A DNA stretch of 64,000 nucleotides from Enterobacter kobei (lineage in GTDB: Bacteria > Pseudomonadota > Gammaproteobacteria > Enterobacterales > Enterobacteriaceae), in contig NZ_CP017181.1 in NCBI RefSeq assembly GCF_001729765.1, forward strand, positions 3,348,001 through 3,412,000. The letters are read 5' to 3'. A model generated the notes under the pieces. It searched no databases. It saw only the letters and a program-made list of their open reading frames with translations, and had not been told where the DNA came from. The stretch's first letter is position 1, and each line of letters begins with the position of its first letter. The translations under genes were made by a program, and so were the position numbers. Of the stretch, positions 1 to 9,518 are shown one piece after another.

Positions 1-382
1 TTTACTGGCCGTGCTGCAGGAAAAAGGCGTCGGCTGTATTCCCTTCTCGCCGCTGGCGGGAGGACAGCTCACCAACCGATATCTGAACGGTATTCCCGCA
101 GACTCCCGTGCGGCAAGTGGCAGTCAGTTCCTCAACCCGGATCAGATCACCGAAGAGAAGCTGGAAAAAGTGCGTAAGCTCAATGCCCTGGCGGAAGGCC
201 GCGGCCAGAAGCTATCGCAGATGGCGCTGGCCTGGGTGTTGCGCCATGACGACGTGACGTCGGTGCTGATTGGGGCAAGTCAAGCGGCTCAAATTGATGA
301 CGCCGTTGGCATGCTGGAAAACCGCCATTTTTCCGCGGAAGAGCTGAACCTTATTGAAGAAATACTGAGCAGCTCAAAATAA
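1..382 (+). CDS. Aldo/keto reductase, C-terminal part (YghZ-like)
   Basis: The reading frame is open from the left edge (codons from base 2) to a TAA at 380-382, so the start lies outside the window. The visible 126 residues carry the end of an aldo/keto reductase barrel: GCIPFSPLAGG, then ALAWVLRHDDVTSVLIGAS, the segment that binds the adenosine phosphate of NADPH in this superfamily. The wording is closest, from memory, to E. coli YghZ, an L-glyceraldehyde 3-phosphate reductase of the potassium-channel beta-subunit-like branch. The visible part lacks the catalytic Tyr/Lys/Asp region. The exact substrate cannot be decided from the tail, so no symbol is given. Confidence 0.8.
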   Translation, partial: LLAVLQEKGVGCIPFSPLAGGQLTNRYLNGIPADSRAASGSQFLNPDQITEEKLEKVRKLNALAEGRGQKLSQMALAWVLRHDDVTSVLIGASQAAQIDDAVGMLENRHFSAEELNLIEEILSSSK

Positions 383-509
383 AACCACTTTTAGCAAAAA
401 GTGCTCTGAACCTGGAATTCGGAGTTGAGGCGATGAAACGAGGCTTTACCAACTCGTAATATTGCGTTAACAGGCCCCACAAAGGCCCCGATCGTGAAGG
501 AGAAAGAGT

Positions 510-860
510 ATGTTCAGGTCACTGATTCTTGCAGCGGTATTACTGGCTTCCGCCCCGCTCATCGCCACTGCTGGCGAAATCACCCTGTTGCCATCAGTAA
601 AATTACAAATTGGCGATCGTGACGACTACGGCAGATACTGGGACGGTGGCTACTGGCGCGACCGTGACTACTGGAACCGTCATTATGAATGGCGCGGTGA
701 CCGCTGGCGCAGGCACGATAATGGCCTGCATCGCGGCTGGTACAAAAACAATGCCTATGAACGCGGCTACCGCGAAGGCTGGAACGATCGTGACGACCGC
801 CGCGGTGGCTGGGGTCACGGCCCAAAAGGACACGGTGGTCACGGCCACGGTCGTCATTAA
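510..860 (+). CDS. ypeC: YpeC, small secreted DUF2502 protein
   Basis: A 116-residue protein starting at an ATG preceded by GAAGGAG. Residues 1-21 form a typical Sec signal peptide ending ATAG, so the product is expected in the periplasm. The mature part is very rich in Arg, Tyr, Trp, Asp and Gly (repeated RDYW/RYW/GYREGW units) and ends in a Gly/His tract (about residues 98-116) that could bind metal. The text matches E. coli YpeC (DUF2502), which also neighbours mntH. Its biochemical function is unknown. Its tail is a few residues longer than the K-12 protein as I remember it. It converges on mntH across a shared terminator. Confidence 0.9.
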   Translation: MFRSLILAAVLLASAPLIATAGEITLLPSVKLQIGDRDDYGRYWDGGYWRDRDYWNRHYEWRGDRWRRHDNGLHRGWYKNNAYERGYREGWNDRDDRRGGWGHGPKGHGGHGHGRH

Positions 861-865
861 TGTAA

Positions 866-887
866 AAAGGAGCCTTTCGGCTCCTTT
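866..887. terminator. Bidirectional terminator between ypeC and mntH
   Basis: AAAGGAGCC and GGCTCCTTT form a 9-bp stem with a TTTC loop. A-rich bases on the left and T-rich bases on the right let it serve both convergent genes. Confidence 0.8.
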
Positions 888-892
888 CTCTT

Positions 893-2166
<1,274 letters not shown>

Positions 2167-2178
2167 AATGCTATCAAA

Positions 2179-2197
2179 ATGATAATGATTATCAAGA
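2179..2197 (-). promoter_or_regulatory. Fur box upstream of mntH
   Basis: The segment contains GATAATGATTATC, close to the core of the Fur consensus (GATAATGATAATC). It sits 13 bases beyond the MntR box and so should cover the mntH promoter. Iron-loaded Fur would repress the gene, as in E. coli. Confidence 0.8.
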
Positions 2198-2288
2198 TCA
2201 TTTAAGTGGTTAAACATGATTTCTCTGATAGCTAAGAACGATAGATGGGCAGGTGGTGCGACATCACAGAATGTGAAAATGCGCAGTC

Positions 2289-2397
2289 ATTTGTGAAGCG
2301 TAGCACACAAACTTAACTTTTCACTCATTTACCTAACATAACGAAAATGTATTGTGGATCACTATTTTTGAGACTCGTCACAGGATGTAACTATAGT
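2289..2397 (+). promoter_or_regulatory. nupC promoter with CRP-type sites
   Basis: This is the interpretable part of the 346-base gap between mntH and nupC that faces nupC. A CRP-like site TGTGA-N6-GCACA lies at 2292-2307 and a weaker one (TGTGG half) at 2353-2368, 61 bases apart. A candidate sigma-70 promoter TTGAGA-18-TATAGT lies at 2368-2397. Paired CRP sites are the usual layout for CytR-controlled nucleoside transporters. A possible CytR octamer half (GTTGCAT) is at about 2427. The transcription start is inferred, not known. Confidence 0.55.
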
Positions 2398-2477
2398 GTG
2401 TCCTTGATCTCGTTTTCTTTTCGCTTGTTGCATAGAATGTGCACGAAAATTAAACCTGCCTCATATTTGGAGCAAAT

Positions 2478-3665
2478 ATGGACCGCGTCCTTCATTTTGT
2501 CCTGGCACTTGTTGTCGTTACTGCACTCGCATTGCTGGTCAGCACAGACCGCAAAAAAATTCGTATTCGTTATGTTGTCCAGCTGCTGGTCATTGAAGTT
2601 TTACTTGCGTGGTTCTTCCTGAACTCCAACGTAGGTCTCGGCTTCGTAAAAGGCTTCTCCGAAATGTTCGAAAAACTGCTCGGATTCGCCAACGAAGGGA
2701 CCAACTTTGTCTTCGGTAAAATGAACGACGAAGGTCTGGCATTCTTCTTCCTGAAGGTGCTGTGCCCAATCGTCTTCATCTCCGCGCTCATCGGTATTCT
2801 GCAGCACATCCGTGTTCTGCCGTTCGTGATTCGTGGAATTGGTTTCCTGTTATCCAAAGTCAACGGCATGGGCAAGCTGGAGTCTTTCAACGCCGTCAGT
2901 TCCCTGATCCTCGGTCAGTCTGAGAACTTCATCGCGTATAAAGATATTCTCGGCAAAATGTCGCGTAACCGCATGTACACCATGGCGGCAACCGCAATGT
3001 CTACCGTTTCCATGTCTATCGTGGGCGCGTATATGACCATGCTGGAGCCAAAATATGTTGTCGCTGCGCTGGTTCTGAACATGTTCAGCACCTTTATCGT
3101 GCTGTCGTTGATCAACCCATACCGCGTTGACGCCAGCGAAGAGAATATCCAGATGTCCAACCTGCACGAAGGTCAGAGCTTCTTCGAAATGCTGGGCGAG
3201 TACATTCTGGCCGGTTTCAAAGTGGCGGTTATCGTTGCCGCCATGCTGATCGGCTTCATTGCGCTGATCTCTGCGCTGAACGCCCTGTTCGCCGCGGTGC
3301 TGGGTATCTCCTTCCAGGGGATTCTGGGCTACATCTTCTATCCTGTTGCCTGGGTGATGGGTGTTCCGGCTCACGAAGCGCTGCAGGTGGGCAGTATCAT
3401 GGCAACCAAACTGGTTTCTAACGAATTCGTTGCGATGATGGATCTGCAGAAAATTGCCAGCACGCTTTCTCCGCGCGCGGAAGGCATCCTGTCCGTGTTC
3501 CTGGTCTCCTTCGCGAACTTCTCGTCTATCGGTATTATCGCCGGGGCGATTAAAGGCCTGAACGAAGAACAGGGTAACGTGGTTTCACGCTTTGGCCTGA
3601 AACTGGTGTACGGCTCCACTCTGGTGAGCGTTCTGTCCGCGTCCATCGCAGCGCTGGTCCTGTAA
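2478..3665 (+). CDS. nupC: Nucleoside:proton symporter NupC
   Basis: A 395-residue concentrative nucleoside transporter that imports pyrimidine nucleosides and adenosine across the inner membrane with protons. The family signature [11 protein letters not shown] (about residues 148-158) and [12 protein letters not shown] (about 309-320) are the nucleoside-binding half-helix regions. The rest is hydrophobic helices. The ATG follows TTGGAG at good spacing. Compared with the 400-residue E. coli protein as I remember it, about five residues are missing in the loop around residue 271 ([10 protein letters not shown]). The frame is intact, so this is a natural length variant. A strong hairpin terminator follows the stop codon. 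Confidence 0.96.
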   Translation: MDRVLHFVLALVVVTALALLVSTDRKKIRIRYVVQLLVIEVLLAWFFLNSNVGLGFVKGFSEMFEKLLGFANEGTNFVFGKMNDEGLAFFFLKVLCPIVFISALIGILQHIRVLPFVIRGIGFLLSKVNGMGKLESFNAVSSLILGQSENFIAYKDILGKMSRNRMYTMAATAMSTVSMSIVGAYMTMLEPKYVVAALVLNMFSTFIVLSLINPYRVDASEENIQMSNLHEGQSFFEMLGEYILAGFKVAVIVAAMLIGFIALISALNALFAAVLGISFQGILGYIFYPVAWVMGVPAHEALQVGSIMATKLVSNEFVAMMDLQKIASTLSPRAEGILSVFLVSFANFSSIGIIAGAIKGLNEEQGNVVSRFGLKLVYGSTLVSVLSASIAALVL

Positions 3666-3680
3666 CGTTTACTGCAAAAC

Positions 3681-3711
3681 AAAAAACCGGGAGCAAGCTC
3701 CCGGTTTTTTT
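3681..3711. terminator. Bidirectional terminator nupC/pdeA
   Basis: AAAAAACCGGGAGC, a short AA loop, then GCTCCCGGTTTTTT: a long GC stem flanked by A and T tracts. It ends both convergent genes, and the pdeA stop codon overlaps its edge. Confidence 0.92.
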
Positions 3712-5899
3712 ATGCCCGAATTTCTTCCAGCGGTTTGGGTTTACCTATCAGGTAGCCCTGCAGGTAATCCACGCCGAAGCGAAGCAACATCTCCCGCTGT
3801 GCGGGTGTTTCGACATACTCCGCCACCACACATAGCGATTTCGTCTTCGCCAGATTACACATCGACTGGACGATCATCGCATCCATGTCATCAGTACAAA
3901 TGTCTTTAACAAAGCAGCCGTCAATTTTAATGATATCCGCCTGCAGACGTCTGAGACGCTCGTAGTTGGCGTACCCCGTACCAAAATCATCAATAGCAAT
4001 CCGGAATCCACAATCCCGCAGTTGCTGAATATTATTGATGCTGCAACCTGAATTGGAGAAAGCCTGCTCTTCGGTGATCTCAATGACCACGGTTTGAGGG
4101 GCAACGCCGTACCGTTCAAACAGCGCACAAATCTCGGTCGCTACCTCTTTTTGCATCAGCGTGAGCGGCATCAGATTGACGGAGAAACGGGCCCCAGGCT
4201 GCGTCGCAGGATGATCGCGCAGCCACAGCAGTAATTTTTCCATAACGCACATATCAAACCGGTGGCTAAGGTTGAACTGAGCAATCAGCGGAATAAAGCG
4301 ATCAGGGGTGATGATTTCGCCCTCGCTCTCCATACGCGTCAGAATTTCGTAGTAACCGCTACCGTCTGCCTTCTGGATCGGTTGCGCGTATAAATGGAAC
4401 TGACCCGCCTCCAGGGCATGCTTAATCCGCGCTAACATCAGGACGCGCTCTGTTGTTTGTCCTGATGCAGCCTCCAGGCTATTCGTCAGCGCAAGTACGT
4501 TCTGTCCTGCACAAGATTGCTCAGCCAGCCAGCTTAATTGCCCCAGCGTGTGATGCAATTTTTCACCGTTTTCGACCATCCCCCAGGAGGCTCCAAACTC
4601 AATATCCAGCCCGGTGTTGTTCCAGAAAATTTTCCGGCTGTTCAACCGATCAACCATATGCTGGAGACGCTCAGCAATTTCCGGCCCCAGCAAGACCACC
4701 ACCAGCTCGCTTCCGGGCAACTGGAAGAGCATCTCGTCCTTTTGCAGAAGGGGCTGCAGCGACGAGGCGATCGTGCGTTTGCAGTGGACCCGCATCAGGA
4801 TCCCGTAATGGCGGCTCAAAAATTCCAGGTTATCCATGCGCAGAATGCACACTTTGGCATCCTGGTGAATCTCAAGATACTCCTCCAGCGCACGGATATT
4901 GGGCAAACCGGTCAGCGGATCGGTCAGCGCTCTGCCCTGCCATCCCCGCTTCAGCCACTCGCTACGCTGGTAAATCCGCGACATGTAAAGCAAGCAGATG
5001 GCAAACGAGATCAGCACGGACAGGATAAAGGAGAGTGAATGGCCCGACTCCACACCATTCAGGAAGTTATAGTTGTAGGTCAACAGCAGAAGGGCTGAAG
5101 CAGCCCAAAGCAGAGAGATAAGTGCATAGGTCAGGCGACTTATCGCTAAGGTAAAGAGAATAAAAATCAGCGGCATTAAATAGCCCGCTATAACAGGGGA
5201 TTCAAAAGGGCCACATAAAACAGCGAGAATGAAGCCTAGAAGCATGAGCCAGACAAATATAAACAATGAATTCTTATGGAAAAAAATGGGCTTCACGCTT
5301 TGTCGCCAGAAGGTAATGGCATAACGAGGATTAATTATCATTCTTAACGGGTAATAGAACATCATGGTAAAAATCAGCGCCGCGCCTATCAGACTTTGAA
5401 TATCCACGACGTTATAAATTACCGTCCCTTCACCGAAGAAGGTGGAGATAGTTACCGGGAAATCAAACAAATAGCCCACTAAATACATCGACATTTTAAT
5501 GCCGAGTGGCACAATAAAACCGAGCCAGAATATCCGTAATCCAATGTGCTTGTTAGGAATGCAGTAGCGCCAGCGCCTGCCCAGCATGAGGCGCAACAAG
5601 CCGCACGCCGCGAACAACGCAAAGGTCTGACAAAACAGCAATACTGAATATTGTAGCGGTGCTAAATTAATATAGAATAAATTAGTGACAGTAAAACCTA
5701 ACAGAATGGGAAGAATTGCCCGACGACCAAATAACAGAATTACCGCCAGCATAACGCTCAGGGGTAACCACGCTAAATAAACGTCGTGACCATTCACAAT
5801 CGCGCGCGGGGAGAGATAACGGGAGAAAGGAACCGCGATCAGGCATATCGCCAGGGCAATTATAAATATCTTTACATTATTGTACGTTTTTCTATTCAT
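3710..5899 (-). CDS. pdeA: Cyclic-di-GMP phosphodiesterase PdeA (YfeA)
   Basis: A 729-residue membrane protein expected to hydrolyse cyclic di-GMP to pGpG. Residues 1-305 hold about eight to ten membrane segments (MASE1-type sensor). A GGDEF-like domain follows at about 325-475, but its signature site reads PGSEL (395-399), so it should not make c-di-GMP. The EAL domain spans about 485-725. Its signature is EIL (518-520) with the metal-binding Glu kept. DDFGTGY (637-643), KIDG (about 658) and QGYLIGKP are intact, which supports catalysis. Length matches E. coli PdeA. The stop codon lies inside the terminator shared with nupC. The 215 bases upstream up to the tRNA genes show no other gene. Confidence 0.93.
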   Translation of the reverse strand: MNRKTYNNVKIFIIALAICLIAVPFSRYLSPRAIVNGHDVYLAWLPLSVMLAVILLFGRRAILPILLGFTVTNLFYINLAPLQYSVLLFCQTFALFAACGLLRLMLGRRWRYCIPNKHIGLRIFWLGFIVPLGIKMSMYLVGYLFDFPVTISTFFGEGTVIYNVVDIQSLIGAALIFTMMFYYPLRMIINPRYAITFWRQSVKPIFFHKNSLFIFVWLMLLGFILAVLCGPFESPVIAGYLMPLIFILFTLAISRLTYALISLLWAASALLLLTYNYNFLNGVESGHSLSFILSVLISFAICLLYMSRIYQRSEWLKRGWQGRALTDPLTGLPNIRALEEYLEIHQDAKVCILRMDNLEFLSRHYGILMRVHCKRTIASSLQPLLQKDEMLFQLPGSELVVVLLGPEIAERLQHMVDRLNSRKIFWNNTGLDIEFGASWGMVENGEKLHHTLGQLSWLAEQSCAGQNVLALTNSLEAASGQTTERVLMLARIKHALEAGQFHLYAQPIQKADGSGYYEILTRMESEGEIITPDRFIPLIAQFNLSHRFDMCVMEKLLLWLRDHPATQPGARFSVNLMPLTLMQKEVATEICALFERYGVAPQTVVIEITEEQAFSNSGCSINNIQQLRDCGFRIAIDDFGTGYANYERLRRLQADIIKIDGCFVKDICTDDMDAMIVQSMCNLAKTKSLCVVAEYVETPAQREMLLRFGVDYLQGYLIGKPKPLEEIRA

Positions 5900-6075
5900 T
5901 AAGCTGATGCGATTATTATCCGTTCATATCATTGACCGGATGGATAATAGGTTTATTAATTGTGCGAATCAAGTTGAAGTCTATTTATGGACAGGTTTAT
6001 TGATTTCGATTGAGGTCAGGTACAGGAATACCTTCTTTTTGATAACAAAATGCGGTGGTGAACGTTACAAACAGA

Positions 6076-6107
6076 TAAAAAAAAACCTCGTCTTTTGACG
6101 AGGGTTT
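6076..6107 (-). terminator. Terminator of the tRNA-Ala transcript
   Basis: CCTCGTC-TTTT-GACGAGG forms a perfect 7-bp stem. On the minus strand it is followed by an unbroken run of about ten T residues, just after the second tRNA-Ala gene. Confidence 0.9.
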
Positions 6108-6114
6108 AAAATTT

Positions 6115-6190
<76 letters not shown>

Positions 6191-6231
6191 ACATGTGACT
6201 TTACTGACCGCACTCTGTTGGGTTCAGAGTT

Positions 6232-6307
<76 letters not shown>

Positions 6308-6336
6308 ATCGTAAAGCTGTCATGTTGACGGGCGGC

Positions 6337-6365
6337 ATAATATGAATTCCGCCGCGGAGTGTCAA
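6337..6365 (-). promoter_or_regulatory. Sigma-70 promoter of the tRNA-Ala genes
   Basis: On the minus strand TTGACA is followed by 17 bases and TATTAT. A GC-rich stretch (GCCGCCC) follows, the typical discriminator of stringently controlled stable-RNA promoters. It lies about 30 bases upstream of the first tRNA. Confidence 0.88.
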
Positions 6366-6524
6366 CGGCAAATTCATTGACCGTGATTCAATCGCCGAAA
6401 ATTCATGCAAATGAATCACTTTGCGAGCCTGCTCGCAGTCATGAGTTAAGCCTGTCACGTTTTCACGTTAAACGGTGCTATAAAATGAGCCGTTAATTAA
6501 CCCCACGAATATTCAGGAAATTGT

Positions 6525-6887
6525 ATGATCAAGGAACGAATGACGCCGGAAGAGTTAGCCCTGCTCACCGGCTATAGCCGACAGACCATCAATAAATGGG
6601 TACGCAAAGAGGGTTGGATAACGTCACCAAAACCAGGCGTCCAGGGGGGCAAAGCACGCCTGGTACATGTGAATGAAAAGGTGCGTGACTTTATCCGCAG
6701 CGCGCGACGGGCAACGGAGACATCCGCAATGCCTGACGGCATCAGCAATGAGCGTTCGCTTCATACCCTCCTCCTGACGCTGGCAAATGAAATGACGCCA
6801 GAAGAGCAGAAGCAGATGACATCACTGTTACTGCGGGAAGGGATTACCGGTTTGTTACAACGTCTAGGAATTCGCGACCAGAATTAA
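6525..6887 (+). CDS. yfeC: YfeC, putative MerR-like DNA-binding protein (DUF1323)
   Basis: A 120-residue protein with an N-terminal helix-turn-helix (TPEELALLTGYSRQTINKWVRKEGW, roughly residues 7-31), followed by a basic GG-KARLVHV wing. The C-terminal third (TPEEQKQMTSLLLREGITGLLQRL) is a short helical region. Text and position next to yfeD match E. coli YfeC, a predicted DNA-binding regulator without a defined target. It is immediately followed by its paralogue yfeD with one base between stop and start, so the two are probably co-transcribed. The ATG at 6525 is used; it is preceded by CAGGAA. Confidence 0.88.
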   Translation: MIKERMTPEELALLTGYSRQTINKWVRKEGWITSPKPGVQGGKARLVHVNEKVRDFIRSARRATETSAMPDGISNERSLHTLLLTLANEMTPEEQKQMTSLLLREGITGLLQRLGIRDQN

Positions 6888-6888
6888 T

Positions 6889-7281
6889 ATGAAAAGATTA
6901 CGTAGCAAAATGACCACGGAAGAGCTGGCGGAGAGTTTAGGCGTTGCCAGGCAAACGGTGAATCGCTGGATACGCCAGCAGGGATGGGAGACCGAAGGTC
7001 TCAATGGTGTGAAAGGCGGTCGGGCGAGGCTCATACACGTCGATGCGCGCGTGAAGGAACATATCATGCGCCTCCCGGCTATCCGAAACCGTCAGGCAGT
7101 GTACCACCTGGCAGAGACAACAGCGCCATACATTGTCCCCTCCTCTACTCTGCGACCGGATATCATTGCGACGCTGGAAAACCTGACGCCGTCTGAACAG
7201 GAACGTCTGGATGCATTCCTGAAGCGCGAAGGGTTACGCGGCTTTCTTACCCATCTGAATCTGGCTGAATATACGGCATAA
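6889..7281 (+). CDS. yfeD: YfeD, putative MerR-like DNA-binding protein (DUF1323)
   Basis: A 130-residue paralogue of YfeC with the same plan. The helix-turn-helix covers about residues 9-34 (TTEELAESLGVARQTVNRWIRQQGW), followed by a GGRARLIHV wing. A middle linker and a C-terminal helical segment (TPSEQERLDAFLKREGLRGFLTHL) follow. The shared architecture points to an old tandem duplication, and the two may form heterodimers, which is inference. It is translated directly after yfeC. The stop codon runs into the hairpin that terminates gltX from the opposite side. Confidence 0.87.
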   Translation: MKRLRSKMTTEELAESLGVARQTVNRWIRQQGWETEGLNGVKGGRARLIHVDARVKEHIMRLPAIRNRQAVYHLAETTAPYIVPSSTLRPDIIATLENLTPSEQERLDAFLKREGLRGFLTHLNLAEYTA

Positions 7282-7306
7282 AAAAACGGCAGGTCCCCCT
7301 GCCGTT
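7281..7306 (-). terminator. Terminator of gltX (shared with yfeD)
   Basis: AACGGCAGG-TCCC-CCTGCCGTT is a 9-bp stem. The six A residues on its left become the T tract for the minus-strand gltX transcript. The T run on the plus side is only two bases, so it is weaker for yfeD. Confidence 0.82.
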
Positions 7307-7325
7307 CTGCCAGACTAAAATGTGA

Positions 7326-8741
7326 TTACTGCTGGTTTTCACGTGCCGCAATAAAGTCCAGCGCTTTGTTAATACGCGCCACGCTGCGTGATTTACCAAT
7401 TGCATGCACGGTCACATCCAGTGCCGGGGACTGGCCCGCACCGGTCACCGCAACACGCAGCGGCATACCGACTTTACCCATACCAACTTCCAGCTCGTCC
7501 GCCGTCGCCTGAATAGCGTGATGCACGTTCTCTGCGGTCCAGTCAGCGATCGCAGTCAGCTTGTCTCGCACCACTTCCAGCGGCTGACGCGCAACCGGGC
7601 GGAGGTGTTTCTTCGCCGCATCCGCGTCAAACTCATCAAACTCTTCATAGAAGTAGCGGCAGCTTTCAGCCATTTCTTTCAGCGTTTTGCAGCGCTCGCC
7701 GAGCAGTTTCACCAGGTCCGCCAGTTCAGGGCCTGTACGGGTATCAATATTTGCCTGCTCAATGTGCCACTGCAGGTAAGTCGCCACGTATTCCGGCGGC
7801 ATGGTATTGATGTAATGATGGTTCAGCCACTGCAGCTTATCGGTATTAAATGCGCTCGCTGATTTGCTCACTGAGCTCAGAGAAAAGAGTTCGATCATCT
7901 CTTCGCGGCTGAAGATCTCCTGGTCGCCGTGGGCCCAGCCCAGACGCACCAGATAGTTCAGCAGCGCTTCCGGCAGATAACCGTCATCGCGATACTGCAT
8001 AACGCTGACCGCGCCGTGACGTTTAGACAGTTTTTTCCCGTCGTCGCCGTTGATCATGGAAACGTGTGCATAGACAGGCACAGGGGCGTTCAGCGCTTTC
8101 AGAATGTTGATCTGGCGCGGCGTGTTGTTGATATGGTCTTCACCACGGACAACGTGGGTAATTTCCATATCCCAGTCGTCAACCACAACGCAGAAGTTAT
8201 AGGTTGGGGAACCATCGGTGCGGCGGATGATCAGATCGTCCAGCTCCTGGTTGCTGAATTCGATCGGGCCACGGATCTGGTCGTCAAAGATCACCGAGCC
8301 ATCCTGCGGGTTAGCAAAACGCACCACGCACGGTTCATCAGCAGCATGCTCGCTATGGTCATGGCGGCAGCGGCCGTCATAACGCGGCTTTTCACCGTTT
8401 GCCATCTGCTCTTCACGCAGCGCATCCAGACGCTCTTTGGAGCAGTAGCATTTATACGCCGTGCCCGCGACCAGCATCTCATCAATAACTGCGTTATAGC
8501 GGTCAAAACGTTTGGTCTGGAAATACGGGCCTTCATCCCACTCCAGGTTCAGCCAGTTCATCCCATCCATAATGGCTTCAATTGCTTCCGGCGTGGAGCG
8601 CTCAAGATCGGTGTCTTCAATACGCAGCACGAACTCACCTTTGTTGTGGCGTGCAAAAAGCCAGGAATAGAGAGCAGTACGAGCACCACCGACGTGCAGA
8701 TAGCCTGTCGGGCTCGGCGCGAAGCGAGTTTTGATTTTCAT
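7326..8741 (-). CDS. gltX: Glutamyl-tRNA synthetase GltX
   Basis: A 471-residue class I aminoacyl-tRNA synthetase that charges tRNA-Glu in the cytoplasm. The HIGH-type motif appears as HVGG (residues 16-19, within [11 protein letters not shown]) and the KMSKS-type motif as KLSKR (about 237). The zinc ligands of the E. coli enzyme are present: Cys98, Cys100, Cys125 and His127. Length equals the E. coli enzyme. The gene sits, as in K-12, between yfeD and the valine tRNA cluster. It is transcribed away from that cluster across a 258-base gap that holds the tRNA promoter. Confidence 0.97.
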   Translation of the reverse strand: MKIKTRFAPSPTGYLHVGGARTALYSWLFARHNKGEFVLRIEDTDLERSTPEAIEAIMDGMNWLNLEWDEGPYFQTKRFDRYNAVIDEMLVAGTAYKCYCSKERLDALREEQMANGEKPRYDGRCRHDHSEHAADEPCVVRFANPQDGSVIFDDQIRGPIEFSNQELDDLIIRRTDGSPTYNFCVVVDDWDMEITHVVRGEDHINNTPRQINILKALNAPVPVYAHVSMINGDDGKKLSKRHGAVSVMQYRDDGYLPEALLNYLVRLGWAHGDQEIFSREEMIELFSLSSVSKSASAFNTDKLQWLNHHYINTMPPEYVATYLQWHIEQANIDTRTGPELADLVKLLGERCKTLKEMAESCRYFYEEFDEFDADAAKKHLRPVARQPLEVVRDKLTAIADWTAENVHHAIQATADELEVGMGKVGMPLRVAVTGAGQSPALDVTVHAIGKSRSVARINKALDFIAARENQQ

Positions 8742-8954
8742 GAAATGGCCTTACGTTATAAAGATGCCGGCAATCGGCAAATCCCGGGGAAAAAACAATG
8801 GGCAATATTCTATCACTGTGGGGGGATTCCTCAATGTTCATCCCTTTATCATGAGCGAGTTTGCTGTTTTTGTTTAGAAATCATGCGCCACCGCCCGTTT
8901 TGCGATCGTTTTGTTTAATTTTACGACGAACGAATAAAAACTTTAGAAAATGCG

Positions 8955-8982
8955 TTGACTCATTTTCAACTCTCCCTATAAT
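8955..8982 (+). promoter_or_regulatory. Sigma-70 promoter of the tRNA-Val/tRNA-Lys operon
   Basis: TTGACT-16-TATAAT, followed by the GC-containing discriminator GCGACTCC, lies 18 bases before the first tRNA. This arrangement fits a strong, growth-rate-controlled stable-RNA promoter. Confidence 0.9.
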
Positions 8983-8999
8983 GCGACTCCACACAGCGG

Positions 9000-9075
9000 G
9001 GGTGATTAGCTCAGTTGGTAGAGCATCTCCTTTACACGGAGGGGGTCGGCGGTTCGAGCCCGTCATCACCCACCA
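9000..9075 (+). tRNA. valU: tRNA-Val (anticodon TAC), copy 1
   Basis: 76 bases with encoded CCA. The acceptor GGGTGAT pairs with ATCACCC, the anticodon loop TTTACAC gives TAC, and the T arm has GGTTCGAGCC. It is the first of three tandem valine tRNAs. Its acceptor stem has a T-A pair where the other two copies have C-G. Symbol by position relative to K-12. Confidence 0.95.
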
Positions 9076-9116
9076 TCTACTTCGGTAGACTCGCAGTGTA
9101 GATAAGTGTTGAGATT

Positions 9117-9192
9117 GGGCGATTAGCTCAGTTGGTAGAGCATCTCCTTTACACGGAGGGGGTCGGCGGTTCGAGCCCGTCATCGCCCACCA
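9117..9192 (+). tRNA. valX: tRNA-Val (anticodon TAC), copy 2
   Basis: 76 bases with encoded CCA and anticodon TAC. Acceptor GGGCGAT pairs with ATCGCCC. Otherwise identical to copy 1. It lies 41 bases after copy 1. Confidence 0.95.
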
Positions 9193-9221
9193 TTCTCATC
9201 TTATCGCAGTAGTTCCGAAAT

Positions 9222-9297
9222 GGGCGATTAGCTCAGTTGGTAGAGCATCTCCTTTACACGGAGGGGGTCGGCGGTTCGAGCCCGTCATCGCCCACCA
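9222..9297 (+). tRNA. valY: tRNA-Val (anticodon TAC), copy 3
   Basis: 76 bases, identical to copy 2, with encoded CCA. Only four bases separate it from the tRNA-Lys gene, so the mature ends must be made by cleavage of one precursor. Confidence 0.95.
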
Positions 9298-9301
9298 TTT
9301 C

Positions 9302-9377
9302 GGGTCGTTAGCTCAGTTGGTAGAGCAGTTGACTTTTAATCAATTGGTCGCAGGTTCGAATCCTGCACGACCCACCA
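9302..9377 (+). tRNA. lysV: tRNA-Lys (anticodon TTT)
   Basis: 76 bases with encoded CCA. The acceptor GGGTCGT pairs with ACGACCC. The anticodon loop CTTTTAA gives TTT, and the T arm has GCAGGTTCGAATCCTGC. It is the last gene of the valUXY-lysV-type operon. Its 3' end and terminator are repeated 155 bases downstream. Confidence 0.96.
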
Positions 9378-9381
9378 ATGT

Positions 9382-9408
9382 AAAAAAGCGCCCTAAAGGC
9401 GCTTTTTT
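9382..9408 (+). terminator. Terminator of the tRNA-Val/tRNA-Lys operon
   Basis: AAAAAAGCGCC-CTAAA-GGCGCTTTTTT, a GC hairpin followed by six T residues, starts five bases after the tRNA-Lys CCA. Confidence 0.93.
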
Positions 9409-9422
9409 GCTATCTGCGATAT

Positions 9423-9518
9423 GGATGATTCGAACCTGCAGCAGGTTCGAGCCGAACGCAGTGAGGCACCGGAGTCGTTTACGGCGACGGCCCGAAGGGC
9501 GAGCGAAGCGAGTCATCC
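9423..9518. repeat. Structured insert between the two tRNA-Lys 3' ends
   Basis: A 96-base segment bounded by near-perfect inverted ends: GGATGATTCG at 9423-9432 and CGAGTCATCC at 9509-9518. Inside are the arms TCGAACCTGC (9430-9439) and GCAGGTTCGA (9441-9450), the latter identical to the T arm of tRNA-Lys. A small GCCC-GAA-GGGC hairpin is at about 9490-9500. The whole reads as a tRNA T arm whose loop is interrupted by about 65 bases. No coding sequence is apparent. Confidence 0.7.

Noticed and set aside
386-403. AT-rich hairpin CACTTTT-AGCA-AAAAGTG after the aldo/keto reductase
   Set aside because: Weak stem and no T run after it. It cannot be called a terminator with confidence.
2347-2622. 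A 91-codon plus-strand frame overlapping the start of nupC
   Set aside because: It lies in the nupC promoter region and then out of frame with nupC, without family match or ribosome site.
7929-8918. A 329-codon plus-strand frame opposite gltX
   Set aside because: It lies antisense to conserved gltX, has no ribosome site or family match, and runs on through the intergenic gap.
8881-9183. A 100-codon minus-strand frame over the tRNA-Val genes
   Set aside because: Its repeated MTGSNRRPPPCKGDALPTELI text is only the translated complement of the tandem tRNAs.
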